64,000 nucleotides of DNA from Acheta domesticus (lineage: Eukaryota; Arthropoda; Insecta; Orthoptera; Gryllidae), in contig JAHLJT010004567.1 in assembly GCA_031308135.1 (NCBI GenBank), positions 34,562,115 to 34,626,114 on the forward strand, written 5' to 3'. Of the stretch, positions 31,936-44,908 are shown piece by piece. Position numbers and translations under genes: made by a program. The notes under the pieces were generated by a model. That model ran no database searches. It saw only the letters and a program-made list of their open reading frames with translations, and was not told the origin of the DNA. Positions within the stretch are counted from its first letter, which is position 1; every line of letters starts with the position of its first letter.

Positions 31936-32352
31936 TTTATCTCCTTATATCTACACTCTTCTCTAATGCCCTTATTTCCCAAAAACAATATGTATACTAT
32001 TATTAAATGTTACTGATGAATCAGTGTACGTCAGTGTTTATCGTTGGATTCATGTGGGAACGTTACTGCAATTTAATTTTGTTGTGTCCCACATTTTCCA
32101 CAAAATTTAATTTTTTAAAACTCCTATCTGTCCTTCTGCCCTAAAAAAGAATAAACCAGATCAGTGTAAGCTTAAATTAAAATTGTGAAATAATTTACGT
32201 CTTTTTTTACCAAGTTACAAGATGGAAACTGGACTAGCAAGGAATATGCGAAATAATAAGTCATAATTAGCCTATTTTACCTTCTCGAGAAAACTTGTGA
32301 CAGCAGCGGAAAATCTTTAAATTTTATATTAAATACAAAATCTTGAAAGAAA

Positions 32353-32768
32353 TGTTATAACTCAAAAACACTCACTTTCCATAAGAATATTTATTTACAA
32401 AAATCTGGGCCAACTCGGCCGCTATGTACAGTTACCACAAAACTTCATATACAAAAAACAATATCTGCATCTGGCTGAAACCACGCCGAGCGCTCTACTG
32501 CCGGTGATCCTCCGCCGGCGTCCTTTTATTTGGGCCAGCTCCCGCGCAAGGCTTCCCGCGGCTTCCCTGATTGGCCGGTTCACCAGTGCGCGGAGCCCAG
32601 GTAACAGGCGTGGCTGGTTTCTGAGCACACCCTTGGCGCGCTTGACGAAGCTCAGCGCGCCTGATGCCGACGCTCTGTGCTGCGCGCTGCCGGAGGCGGG
32701 AACATGCTGCCGGCGCTCTTTGCCGCGCAGTTAGCGCGGCAACTTTGAACTGCCGTCCGCATACTACA
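32353..32768 (-). repeat. 3' LTR, right version
   Basis: Counterpart of 10650-11065 with small indels. Confidence 0.9.
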
Positions 32769-35700
32769 CCCTCCCCACCGAAGTTGTGATGTAGGGGGTG
32801 AAACGACGCAGTCGGTTGCTCCTCCGCAATGCCGGCCGCTGCTGCGACTGTAGAGATGGCTCCTCGATGGTTGCGCCGGAATCCAGTGTGGGCCGCTCCT
32901 CCTGCTGGCTTGAAAAGGGAAAACGCATTACACTTTCTGTTGCCCTGCTCTGCGCTGGCCCCCCCGCCTGTTGCTTATCTACTACAGAATCGTAGTACCG
33001 TCTCCTAATCTGTGATTGATGCCGAGAGATTGCTCTATCTTCTGTCCTGAGGACGTAAACTCTGCCTCCTCTTACTGCAGTTACTATTGCTGGTTGCCAC
33101 TTACAATTACTTCCGTACACTCTTACCAGTACCTTATCTCCTCTCTTGAATTTAGCGCCTTTGGTTGACACTGGCACTTCTTCGGGAATAACAAGGACAA
33201 TAAGGTACGGGGCTGCCGACCATGCAATACTTGAGCGGGGCTTCTACCTGACATATTTGGTAACGTCCTATAGGTGGTCAACATGCTAAGTAACGCCTGC
33301 TCTACTGATGCACCCGCTCTAGTTGCTTTAAGCATGGCTGACTTGAACGTCTGCACTAATCTTTCCACCTCTCCATTTGACTGAGGATGGAACGGTGGAG
33401 CAAAAATGTGCTGTATCCCGCTACTTTTACAAAATTTTTGAAATTCCGCTGATATGAACTGCGGGCCGTTATCGGAGATCAATACTCGTGGGAGGCCTTC
33501 TGTTACGAAAACTTTCTTCAAAGCATCATTGTATGTGGTGCAGTTGTGTGTTGCATGCGCATCACGTACGGATAATTTGACAATGCGTCCACTACTAACA
33601 ACCACATATGCCCTAAGAAAGGACCCGCAAAATCTACATGTATGCGGTCCCACGGCTCGCAGGGTTGGGGCCATGAGCTTAAATCCGCTCTCGGCGCTGC
33701 CTGACTAGTTTGGCATGCTTCGCAATGCTTGCTCATCTCCTCTATATCTTTGGTTATTCCTGGCCAATAACAATAACGGCGGGCTGCTTGCTTTGTTCTG
33801 GCTATACCCCAATGACCCTCATGTAAAAGGCGTAATACCTTTGGTCGCAACTTATGCGGAATCACTACCCTAACTCCTTCATCGCTAGCCAGTAATAATA
33901 CGCCGCCCTTAACCGACAGCCTGTGTTGGAGCTTATACCATTCCGTCAGCGCCCTGGTTCGCCTATGCGCGCTGGACCAACCAGTTGCACGTGGTACAGC
34001 ACTTGCCTGAGCTGCGGATCCTTCTTTGTTTCCTTTGCCACTTGATATGACGAGACTGGAAAACCTGATACTGCCTCCTCTTCGGCTTGGTCCAGCTGGA
34101 GACAGGCGATGTCCTCAGAGTCAAAAGTTGCATCCGGCCCTTGCGGAAGACGGGATAGTGCATCTGCGTTAGCATGCTGATATGTAGATCTGTAAAGTAT
34201 CCTGTAACTATAATCAGACAGGAAAAGCGCCCACCTTTGCATCTTACGCGCCGTATATCTGGGATACGCTTGTGTGGCGAGAACAAAGACACCAACGGCT
34301 TATGATCAGTAATGATTATGAACTTTGACCCATACAAGTATTCATGAATTTTCTCACGCCGTATACAATTGCTAAAGCTTCTTTTTCTATCTGAGAGTAA
34401 TTCTTCTGGTGAACATTCAACGTTTTTGACACACAAGCAATTGGCCGCTCAACACCCTTAGCATCCTTCTGCGAAAGGACTGCCCCAATACCATATTCTG
34501 ATGCATCTACAGCTAGTATAGTCGTTCTATCTGGCAAAAAATGTTCCAATTTAACTGCCTGCATTAAATTCTCTTTCAACCTCCGAAATGCCTTGTCACA
34601 ATCTGCCGACCAATGCCATTTTACGCCTTTCTTACGCAACGCGTTGAGGGGTGCTGCTATTTCCGCCATGTTCTTGATAAATTTGCCATAGTAATTAATC
34701 TTCCCCAGAAATGACTGTAGCTGCTGCAAATTAACAGGAACCGGAAGCTGCTGAATCGCCGTTGAGTTTTCTCCGGTTGGCCTGATCCCCGAGCTATCCA
34801 ACACGTGACCTAGATAAGTAATCTGTTCTTTAAAAAAATCACACTTATCCAAGTTAACCCTTAGGCCCCATTCATTTAAAGTCTTTAATAAGAGATTCAA
34901 GTTTTGTAGATGTTCCTCCTCCGACTCGCCCGTTACCACTATATCATCTAGGTAGTTGGCGCTGCCCTTCACCTGGGCTGTCAGCGTATGCAGGCAGCGC
35001 TGGAAAATAGCCGCAGCTGAAGCGACCCCGAAAGGCAACCGGTTGTATCGGTAAAGCCCGAACGGTGTGTTAATTACCAATAAGTTCGCAGACTCTTCAT
35101 CTAACGGGATCTGCAGATACGCGTCCCGCAAATCTATTTTTGAAAATCTCTGCCCGCCCGCTAGCTTCTGAAAAAGCTCTTCTGCTCTGGGGATGGGGAA
35201 CTGCTCTACCATGAGTTGCGCATTAACGGTGCTCTTGAAATCTCCGCACATTCTAATTTTACCGTCTTTCTTTTTTACTATGACTACTGGAGTTGCCCAT
35301 GCACTAGTACTGACGGGGGTCAAGACGTCCAAATCTACTAACCTGTCGATTTCCTTTTTTACTTTATCTTTCACTGCCAGGGGAACAGGTCGTGCTTTAA
35401 AAATTTAGGGGTGGCATCTTTCTTCAACTGCAAATGCGCCTCAAAAAATTTGCATTTTCCCAATTGCTCCGAAAAAACTTCTGAATTCAAATCTATCACA
35501 TTCTTTACCTCCTTTGGCAGGGCGCTAGTCTGAATGACAAACGCGTCCTGAACCGTAAATCCAAAAATTGTGAAAACATCCATTCCTAGAATGTTAACCG
35601 CATCACGACTGTCCACAACCACCAGTGTTACTTGTCTTTCCATCGCTTTGTATTTCGCTAGCAGGCTTATCTTACCTTTCGTCTTGATCTCTGTCTAGCA

Positions 35701-36916
35701 TATCCATAAAAAACTGTGTTCAGCGAGGCGCAAGGCGGAGAACCCAGCTGCTCATAAGTAGTCATGCTTATTAGAGTTGCTGCTGCACCTGTATCCACCT
35801 GGAATAATACAGATTTACCACCTATTTCCAAGTTTACAAACAATTTACTTTTGTCATCACACTGCATAACTGAATAAATACAATCACCATCCCCTTCATC
35901 GATGCCTCTTTCTTGCCGCTGGCTTTCGGCATAACCACTGCTGCGTCCTTCTCTGACGTGCCCGCTCACCTCATCGATGTCCATTTCTTGTCGTCTGTTT
36001 TCAGCAGAACCACTGTTGCACACTTCTCTAATATGCCCTTTCTTACCGCACTTGTAGCACTCCGCTCTGAGGAATCTGCAAACCTTCCTGTCGTGACTAA
36101 TAAAAACACTGTCTACAAGACTTCAATAGCTTGCCTCTGCTGGTGGAAGGACTTTTCTTCTCCTGCTGCTTCCTGCTTCGTGGCTTGGCTACCCAATTTT
36201 CCTCCTGTACACTCATTTCCTCTACATCTCTTGCTGCTCTATCGCCTAACGTCATCTGATGCGCCGTATGCTTCGTTACCTCATACGATGTTGCTAATTT
36301 TAAGGCGTCTTCCAAAGACGGGTTGTTTTGTTGCAATAATGCCCACCGAACTTCTTTTTCCGGCGTATGCATTACCAACATGTCCCGTATCAATGACTCC
36401 GCATACGATTTCTCTGTGTTGCATTCAAACGCACAACGCTTCGCCAAACCCTTCAACTCCGTCGCCCAATCGGCATGCGTTTGGCCTGGCTTCATTCTGG
36501 ATGAATAAAACTTGTAGCGTGCCGCCACTAAATGCGTCTCCCTCGAAAAATGAGCTAGCAGCCGCTGTTTAAGTATATCGTATGACACTGCGAAATCTCT
36601 TCTTCCTTGCTTAACTTACGTAACAACCTATTTAACGGTGCGCCGATTGTGGCCAGAAAAAATGCTCTTTTACGAGATTCCTCTTTATATCATAGCATAA
36701 CAAATGTTGCTCCAATCTGGCCACATATTCTTCGCAGGTTTCCTCTGCTGCATCGTAAGTTGCGAACGGCGGGGCTGGGCTGCTCGGTCGTGACGAAATT
36801 GCCGCTTGCTGCAATGTCTGCACCATCATCGCCATCTGCTGCTGCTGTTGCTGCTGTAGACACGCCATCAGTTGTGAAAATTGTTCCGCGTTCATTTCCT
36901 TTTTACTCGTCGCCAC
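32764..36916 (-). pseudogene. gag-pol: Gypsy gag-pol, frame-broken right version
   Basis: All domains are recognisable but split into at least eight frame segments: gag start (36632-36916), gag body (36097-36588), knuckle and protease (35667-36023), protease to RT (35371-35643), RT-RNase H (34316-35374), RNase H tail (33946-34242), and integrase (33518-33865, then 33123-33674 and 32764-33177). The 7-A run at 34832-34838 keeps the RT to RNase H junction in frame, where the left version is broken. Breaks are single-base indels scattered along the gene, as expected from uncorrected long-read consensus. Confidence 0.85.
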
Positions 36917-37331
36917 TGTTATAACTCAAAAACACTCACTTTCCATAAGAATATTTATTTACAAAAATCTGGGCCAACTCGGCCGCTATGTACAGTTACC
37001 ACAAAACTTCATATACAAAAAACAATCTGCCATCTGGCTGAAACCACGCCGAGCGCTCTACTGCCGGTGATCCTCCGCCGGCGTCCTTTTATTTGGGCCA
37101 GCTCCCGCGCAAGGCTTCCCGCGGCTCCCCTGATTGGCCGGTCACCAGTGCGCGGAGCCCAGGTAACAGGCGTGGCTGGTTTCTGAGCACACCCTTGGCG
37201 CGCTTGACGAAGCTCAGCGCGCCTGATGCCGACGCTCTGTGCTGCCGGCGCTGCCGGAGCGGGAACATGCTGCCGGCGCTCTTTGCCGCGCAGTTAGCGC
37301 GGCAAACTTTGAACTGCCGTCGCATACTACA
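36917..37331 (-). repeat. 5' LTR, right version
   Basis: Counterpart of 15223-15637 with small indels, followed by AGAAA. Confidence 0.9.
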
Positions 37332-40300
37332 AGAAATATTATAACTACTGATTCTACAGAAGCCATACCTCTCTACATTTTTTGCAATTTTGCAGTTTTC
37401 AAAAATTCAGATAGTGCAACTAATACCGAACCTGGGCTAATTTTATAAGCGTACTTGGCAATGCCCTACAAAAAGTTAATAAAAAATTTGGAGCCGTTTT
37501 TTGGGACAATATTGTTTTAAAGATTCCCTTTACTTCGCAAAAAATTCAGGAAAGTAATCATATTTGGTTTTTCTTTCTCACTAAAAATCGTGATAAAGTA
37601 AGTTATTTACTACGTGTCGAAACAAGAGGTATACACTTTGTCGGGGGCCACATTAAGAAAGGGACCAAGAACACTATTTTTTTGAAAACAATTGTTGGTG
37701 TTTTGCAGTATTACGATACTTTCACTTCACAACGTAGGTAGTATGCGAGAAAGAAATATTGTTCTTTGTTTACGACTCATTCTTTACTGAAACATTCTTT
37801 AAGTTTCTTTAATAATTAAGTTATTATTATGGCAATATTCTTGGCATATCATTCGAATAAGTTTCGAAGCGAAAAATGAACAAAAGCAGAAAAAATGCAA
37901 AGATTATTTTCACTACTTCTGTTCGTGTTTTGATACAATGACTAAACATTTTTAACACTTCTAAATCTTATTTCTTAAATACTTAAACTTCACAACTGTA
38001 ATGAGGTATCATTTTCTTAAATATTGTTATCACAATTCAATGAAGGTCTTATTACAATTTTCAGAACTGCATTACCTCGTGTCATTAAATATTGATTAAT
38101 TTTAAATATGAAACATTGGAATTGGGAATTCCCAGAAATTTATAGGTCTCCTTCAACAAATTTTGAAGAATTGCACAAAAATTGGAATGTGACATTAATT
38201 CATAAATAATTCTATAACTTAATGAATTACTTGTGAAATCCGACGAAAGTCTGTTGAAAGCTAATTAATGTAATCTAAAATCAGTAAATGTTCAAATTGA
38301 ATATTTTCTATTGCACTTGTTCAAATTTTAAAAAATAATTAATATTGATTACTTCATACTGAAAGAACTCGATGCATGTCCGACACGTCGCTTTGAAATG
38401 AAAATTTAGTGATACAGGAATGGGACATTAGTACAATAATATATATAGTTTATGATAAACGATAACAAAGGAGCAGACGAGCCTTAGCAGTTTCAACCCG
38501 AACTGTCGCCGGATCGAATCCCGCCACGAGCATGGTTGTTCGTTGGTTTTCCACCCAAGCATCTCTTAACAAAAAAACAAACTATTATTTTCTTTTCCTC
38601 CTCCTTCCTCAATCCTATACAGGGTGAGTCACGTAACTTTAGCACCTCCTATAACTTTTGACACAGGAAGGCTACGACAACCAGCTGACAGCTGGAAGAC
38701 TCAACACTGAGGTACGAACTACGATGATTGTGCCACGCTTATGCTGCTGAACATTCCTACAGGGTTCCAAAAACCAATCATTTAAAAACAAAATCACAAT
38801 AAGAAAGGATAATGAATTGAGCAGCTTTGTTATTGCGATTAGCATAACGCCAGAAAGTGGTTTTTATTGCAAAAAAGTAAAGAAACAGATTCGTTGACTC
38901 CCCGGTAGCGCCTACCACAATAATCTAGAATATACTTTCTAGTGAAGCAGGCTCTATGGTTTCAGCGTTCTTGTTGGTAGACTCTCGCCGAACTAGGGGA
39001 TTTTTGCAGTCAAAACATGTGAGGTGTCTGATGGTGGCGTGTAGAACTGTTGTACTGAATCTACGTATAGTTTGTATCAGATCTTATTTCTATATTGTTT
39101 ATCAGATGTTATTTCTATATTGTTTATCAGATCTTATTTATATATTGTTGTCTTTTCGTTTTTGTGTATTTAAATTATTAAAAGGGGAATCATATTCAGC
39201 GTGATGTGGATGCACAATAGGTCTCAGATACAGGTTCGCGGGGGTTGCAAAGAACCAAGGACCACTGCGGTATGAATTTGGGGGCTGGGGTAAATGACCC
39301 GAGATTTAAAATGGCTTATAGTTGAACCCAGAGCCGAGGACGTCGATGTAAGTCTTAGTGGCTTCAAACCTTAAAGTCTTTGTGGTTGAAAGCTTCTGTT
39401 ACTCATGATGATGACGATTATCAGAGAATGGATTTATATGGACTTAAAGTATATGAAATATGTAAATATACTTGTAGTTATTTTGATCAAAATATGGACT
39501 TAAATATGGGCATAATGTGATAAAAAATTACTATGATCAACATATTACTGTCGTTTGATAATCCTTTACCTTTAAATTCTGAAATGTAATTTTACACTGG
39601 CAGAATGGGCTCCTTTTGGCTTTTTACACTAGCTTGATAGAGATATTATGAGAACTGAAATAACACTATTACCTATTCTGACTGAATTGTAACCGACAAT
39701 GAGGAGCTATGTAAGTTGAATTCTGATGTCCAAGTTTCTACCACGTCATGCGATTTTCGGGTGGCAGTTTCAGAGGGAATGAGAAGGGGTAGTGTGTATA
39801 CTGAAACAAGATGCGTTTCCCACAGACCATTGAGGTGGCCGGGTCATCTGCCAAAAATCCAATAGTTCATCGCTTCCTCGTACCCCCTTTCACCTCGGGG
39901 AACACTCAGACCCCTCAGACAGGGTCACAGGACCGGAGAGTGTAGCTACTCTTCCCATAATTTAAAACATTAAGAGTTTCTTAACTTGCCTTTCCATTGC
40001 CAATTCTCATTAATTTTTTTTAAACTCTAATCTTTAAAGTTTTTCTGAAAATGTTCAAGTTTTTTTGAGATGCATTTTTAATATTAATGAAATTTCACTG
40101 TTAGGCTCAATATGTTTGTATGTCGACTGATTTTAAAAGAAATATGAAAAATATATGGACTTTTATTCAAATACGCACCAAAACCCAAAATATGGAAAAT
40201 AAAGTAACATTTTTCAATCCTACACATTGTCAAACATAAAGATAATGCACATTTGTATCGATATTAGATTATTTAGTAAATATGTATTTACATAGAAATC

Positions 40301-41860
40301 CGTTCCCTGTTGATTATGATAGTAAATACTACTATCCACATTTCACATTCACGACTCTCCCTTAAATGATGCTTCAATATTTTCGCCGTCATTAACCAAT
40401 TGTAGGAGAAAAAATAAGAATGAAATTCCGCGAGGGTGGAGTTCCAAAGTGCTGGCGGCGGCCGATGCTTGAACAAACCCGTGAACGTTGTCAGCTTAAG
40501 ATTTTTCTCTCCTATTGAGTGTTTTGAGTTGCGGTTGACACCTTTGCAGAGACATAGTCACGATAAATACCAAATGTCGGGTACGGCATTCATCTCCAGC
40601 AAGTACTTTAAGCAGAAAATAAAATATTTGGTAAACTTCTAAGAGTATGACTAAATGTGCCAACTTCACCGTCAGGTAAGACTTTTTATTGCGATAATGC
40701 ATCTCATTTTTCCTCAATTCTTTTCTTAATGCAAAAAAAATCTTCAATTAAGTGTTTGCAGTAAGAACAATAATTGAAAGCACACGATGCTTCAAAGTGA
40801 ACTGTCATTATATTCAATTATACGTACAAACATTTGTCTTGATCATTAATTTAAGAGAAAGAAAAACTATTTAGATGATATTTAAGGTAAATATGGCTGA
40901 CTCTCATTTCGACTATCATCAAAACTACTTCCTAGGGAACGCTTTCATATTTTGTTCCATTGTTTTCGAACAAGATTATTTATTTGCTGAATGTTATCAA
41001 CTGAGTCATTTTGAATTGTCATAAGTGAAGCAATTTGAATGGACGTCTCGCAAATTATGAGGCCAATAAGGAAACTTAAATGACAAATACTTGACATTTT
41101 GGTTTTCCTCTTTCTAAATATGATGGGAGTACATATATCTAGAGGTAGATCAAATAGATCAAATCTAGGGATAGATGCTTCAAAGAACATTTATCAATAC
41201 AAGAGGACATACAAAAAAGATATTATTGAAATATACTCAGTAATTTATTTTAGACGGGAAGTTTGTTCCTCTACAAAGTAAACTAATATCGAACATAACT
41301 TCAATTGAGTACAATAAAACAATTACGCTTATCAAACGTGTATTCAGGTCTGGAACTAAGATTACATACATTACTGAAGCTGGTAATTTATAAAGTAAAC
41401 ACATGCAATCACCGATTAATAAAGTAGTTAGCGATTCTCAATATTGGTTGTAAGCAGTTTATTCTGAATTTGCTGCACTCTCCTGATAATCATCTAGTCT
41501 AAGTAATTACTAGAGAGCCTTTTTTCCTTTTTTGCTCTGTTGCTCAGAATTATAGGCTGTTGATATATAATTCGTTTCATTATCAGTGCATTCACATAAT
41601 AGATTTTTATGATGTCTATGTTAGCCTATTTTGGAAATGAGTGCCTATTATGGGGATAAATGCGTATTTTCGCGTTTGAAGGACGTTTTCCATCTGAATT
41701 TATGGTTTTGCCAACCGTAACTTTTGACTCGCGTTACGTAACAATGTACTTAGGTTTGAAACATCAATTGCTTTGCCCAACCGCTTCTCTTAAACGCAAA
41801 TTTCCATTAAAAAGTTGGTATAATTTAATAAATGCCTAGAAAATTCTAACACAATTGCTT
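37332..41860. other. AT-rich DNA, right version of 15638-20215
   Basis: It includes the tRNA-like fragment near 38475-38575 and the 25-bp tandem repeat at 39075-39150. No gene is recognised. Confidence 0.5.
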
Positions 41861-41869
41861 TGCATGCCA

Positions 41870-42305
41870 CTAACATCATTTTTATTTTATTTTGATGAAG
41901 ACGAAGATGCCACTATATCTGAAACAAGAAAGGCCTTAGTATCTCTAAATTTTGCAGAAAATATGTCTTATATCGCAACTCATTTCAATAAAATCCCTCG
42001 TATTTTAGAGGTATGCCTCTTGTGGATGCAGTTACTACAATTTGAAATCTTCAAACTCATTTAAGTCACGTCTCAGGCAACATAGGTGAAGAAATAGCGG
42101 CAAAATTTCAAAACGTACTGCAACGTAATACAGGTTGGACCACGAAGTGAGTTCGATATTGGAAGGCAAAGTAAGATATCTAATTTTGAGAACCCATGGA
42201 ACTGTCTTCTATGAAATATGCACCTATGTGTTCATGTGAGGTAGAAAGATCGTTTTCAAGCTAGAAAAATGTTTTGAGTGACAGGAGATCACAGTTTACT
42301 TAAGC
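41870..42305 (+). pseudogene. hAT-type transposase remnant, right version
   Basis: This version is clearer than the left one. Frames read ALVSLNFAENMSYIATHFNK (near 41940), then an EEIAAKF-type segment, then MKYAPMCSCEVERSFS from 42211 followed by a stop and KNVLSDRR. The VERSFS...SDRR signature is typical of the C-terminal region of hAT-derived proteins. No BED finger or RNase H-like core was located, so only the 3' part survives. Confidence 0.55.
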
Positions 42306-43359
42306 ACATCTTGAATAGTATTTGGTAATACACTGCATACAGTAGTTGGTAATACAGTATTTCAATATTTGATACTTCCCAAGATGTTTGTATGGTACTT
42401 TCATCTTGGCTTTAGCAGATACATATACTACTTACTATTAAAATAAATTTGGTTGTCATCTACGTGAGATTTACATTAACAATTAATTATTTACCATGGT
42501 TGACATGTATATCTCATGTGGTTCCATCTCTTCGTAGTAATTTGTTTCCATAAAAAATGTAAAATTAGCAAAATAATTCAACAGTAATTTATTTTTACCT
42601 ATACATATGTGCCTTTTCTGAGTTTATATGCCTATTTAAGTGTCTATTTTTTTTATAATTTTAATGACTTTTTGCCTATCTATTTTCCATTTTATAATGC
42701 CTACCGATTCGTCCTCTAGTAGTTACTAACCCTTAACTTAATATTGCGATCCCTTAAGCAAATAAATACTGTTATTTCATTATCTCTTCACTGCTTTTCA
42801 TTATTAGACAAGAAAAAATATTTACCAGAATACTCGTATTATACATGTAAATTGCAATATACAATTAACACAATTCAAGAATACACTGTTATAACTCTCA
42901 TGTACTTCTATTAAACACAGTAAATTCACTTAATTTTTATTCCTTAATCCATTTAACACCTTTTTTTCAGTTTTATGTCAGCTAATTTACTTCAGTGTCC
43001 AGTAAAATATACTAACTACTGTATTACGTGCAAATAAAACATCATTACTAAGTCCTTTCACGTCCTTTCATGTCCTTTCACGACGATTCTGGTAAATATT
43101 GTCCTGATTATCCACAGAGCACTGATGCAGACTCGGATTCAGACTCGTACCGACTGTATACAGACTCGTTGGTGACAGAGACAGAAGACCATGAGTTTTC
43201 GGCTTCGGACGCAAAATAAAGAAGTTGGTTCCTCTGCAGGAAATACAATTCTTTTTTATTTCCTTGCGTAATTTAATTATTTATTTGTGTAATAAGACGC
43301 CTGTTTCACAGTTAGCGTGAAGTCAGTCATACGTCGATTTACCTCCTTTCTATTGAGAG

Positions 43360-43545
43360 CGTAGGCTTCCGCGGCCGGAGTCAATATTAAGTTGGCTGTT
43401 GGCGACCTTCCTCAGGGCGTAATGCGCGGATTACGCCCCTCCGCGCATTACGCCCTGAGGAAGGTCGCAGAATGGCGACCGAAACGTCGGCACCTTTGCC
43501 ATGGACGCGGCGTCACCCGGACAGCCAACTTAATACTCCTTTCTA
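43360..43545 (+). mobile_element. Penelope-type foldback with hammerhead motif, right version
   Basis: Counterpart of 21740-21935 with the same nested inverted repeats around the ribozyme-like motif. Confidence 0.5.
43441..43510 (+). ncRNA. Hammerhead ribozyme-like motif, right version
   Basis: This is the compact form: CCGCG...GCC (stem I), CTGAGGA, GGTCGC-AGAATG-GCGACC (stem II with a 6-base loop), GAAA, CGTC, then GGC...CGCGG (stem I return). All core elements are in the order of a type I hammerhead, with a self-complementary ACGT in place of helix III. One unpaired A before stem II departs from the textbook core. Confidence 0.6.
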
Positions 43546-44431
43546 TTGTCTACAGTAAAAATAATTTAATACCATTTTGTTCATTTTAATGTTCTAAAAG
43601 TATGAAGAATAACATGAGTAATTTTCCTTACATCAATCATATGAGTACCCTGCTAACTACTTTCTTAAGACCGCGCTCTTTCAAAAGAAAAAAAAACTTA
43701 TAAAGGACATTCAATAAGTATCTCCGTAGGCGAATAGATTAATACTGTGATGACGGTGGCAAAAAATTAACAGGAAACTATAACCTTACTAGGCGTAAAG
43801 CGTGGGACAAAAAATCATGGGACAAAATCAATCTCCGGTATAAATAATCCATTATAATGAATAATAGAACACAATTGATATTTTACTAATAAATTTAAAG
43901 TATTTTTCATTTTAATATTCCTTTATTTTCTGTAATAGATTTCAGTCTCGGACATCTAGAACATCGTGAAATGATTCTAGGGGCCTAAAGGAGATATCAG
44001 GTGACATTTTTACTTTCTCGCTATCGCTTTCGTAGTAGAGAGGAAGATCTGCAAGGTTGCGCGATTTTCGGTAGAAAAACTCTTACTACCTCGTAACGAA
44101 GAAGTGGATAAATCCAGTTGCTAAATTTAGGAGAAAAAATCCTCTAACACCTGACGTATAGAACACATATTTTGTGGACCCTTGATACCGAAAAATCGAA
44201 AGACGGCATAAAGTCAGTCAGTCTGTCCGTCAGTGAACCATACTAGTTGTTAAACCGTTAAGGATATTTTCTCCAAAATTGATATTCCCCAATCAATCTG
44301 GCTGATATTTCGGCCACTTGAATTTGAAACCCTTATTTTAATTTTGGGAGGAACTTTACATGAAACCCCAGACACATTTTCAAAATTTTCCAAACAGTCT
44401 CAATTTTTTATTAACCCTCCAAGGACGAGTG

Positions 44432-44445
44432 TGACGTATACGTCA
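44432..44445. promoter_or_regulatory. Palindrome TGACGTATACGTCA, left end (right version)
   Basis: Counterpart of 22831-22844. Confidence 0.6.
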
Positions 44446-44636
44446 CAGCGAACAAGTTGTGGCACGTCTAATTTCCTGTCTCTGCAAGTCGATATTTCTG
44501 TGCGTGTCAGGGTATTGTAGTCGCAGAAGGGTCTGGTTCGTCAGTTCATAGTGCGATCTTGTCCGAGGAAGGCGTTATAAGAGTTTTTGACGGTGTTTAA
44601 AAATTGTGATATATTTTCGATGGACCCAAATGTTAG

Positions 44637-44908
44637 GTAAGTTGAATTTGTAGCTTATATTGTTAGCAATTCAATTTATGTCAATGGTTTATTTATCACA
44701 GATAGTATTAAAAGTAATTAAAATGATTTAATTAATTTTATTATTGTTACGGGAAGGTGTGGAGGCGTGAAAATGTCAGTGTGACGTATACGTCACACTC
44801 GTCCTTCCCCGTAGCTTTTCACGCGTCTCCACATTTTCCACATTTTTTTCATTTTGTTCCATTTCAAAGTCGAAAATTGAAATGTTTATATACATTTTCA
44901 TTTATCAG
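44637..44908 (+). other. Putative intron of the piggyBac transposase
   Basis: The donor GTAAGT and acceptor TTTATCAG join a start exon to the conserved frame without a shift. It contains the second palindrome in a hairpin with arms GTGGAGGCGTGAAAA and TTTTCACGCGTCTCCAC (about 44759-44834). Confidence 0.6.
44782..44795. promoter_or_regulatory. Palindrome TGACGTATACGTCA, intron (right version)
   Basis: Counterpart of 23192-23205. Confidence 0.6.

Larger units (their letters stand above)
32353..37331 (-). mobile_element. Ty3/gypsy LTR retrotransposon, right version
   Basis: Same insertion as 10650-15637, again preceded and followed by AGAAA. LTRs are at 32353-32768 and 36917-37331. Here the LTRs differ from each other by several small indels (for example near 32461), unlike in the left version. 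Confidence 0.95.
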
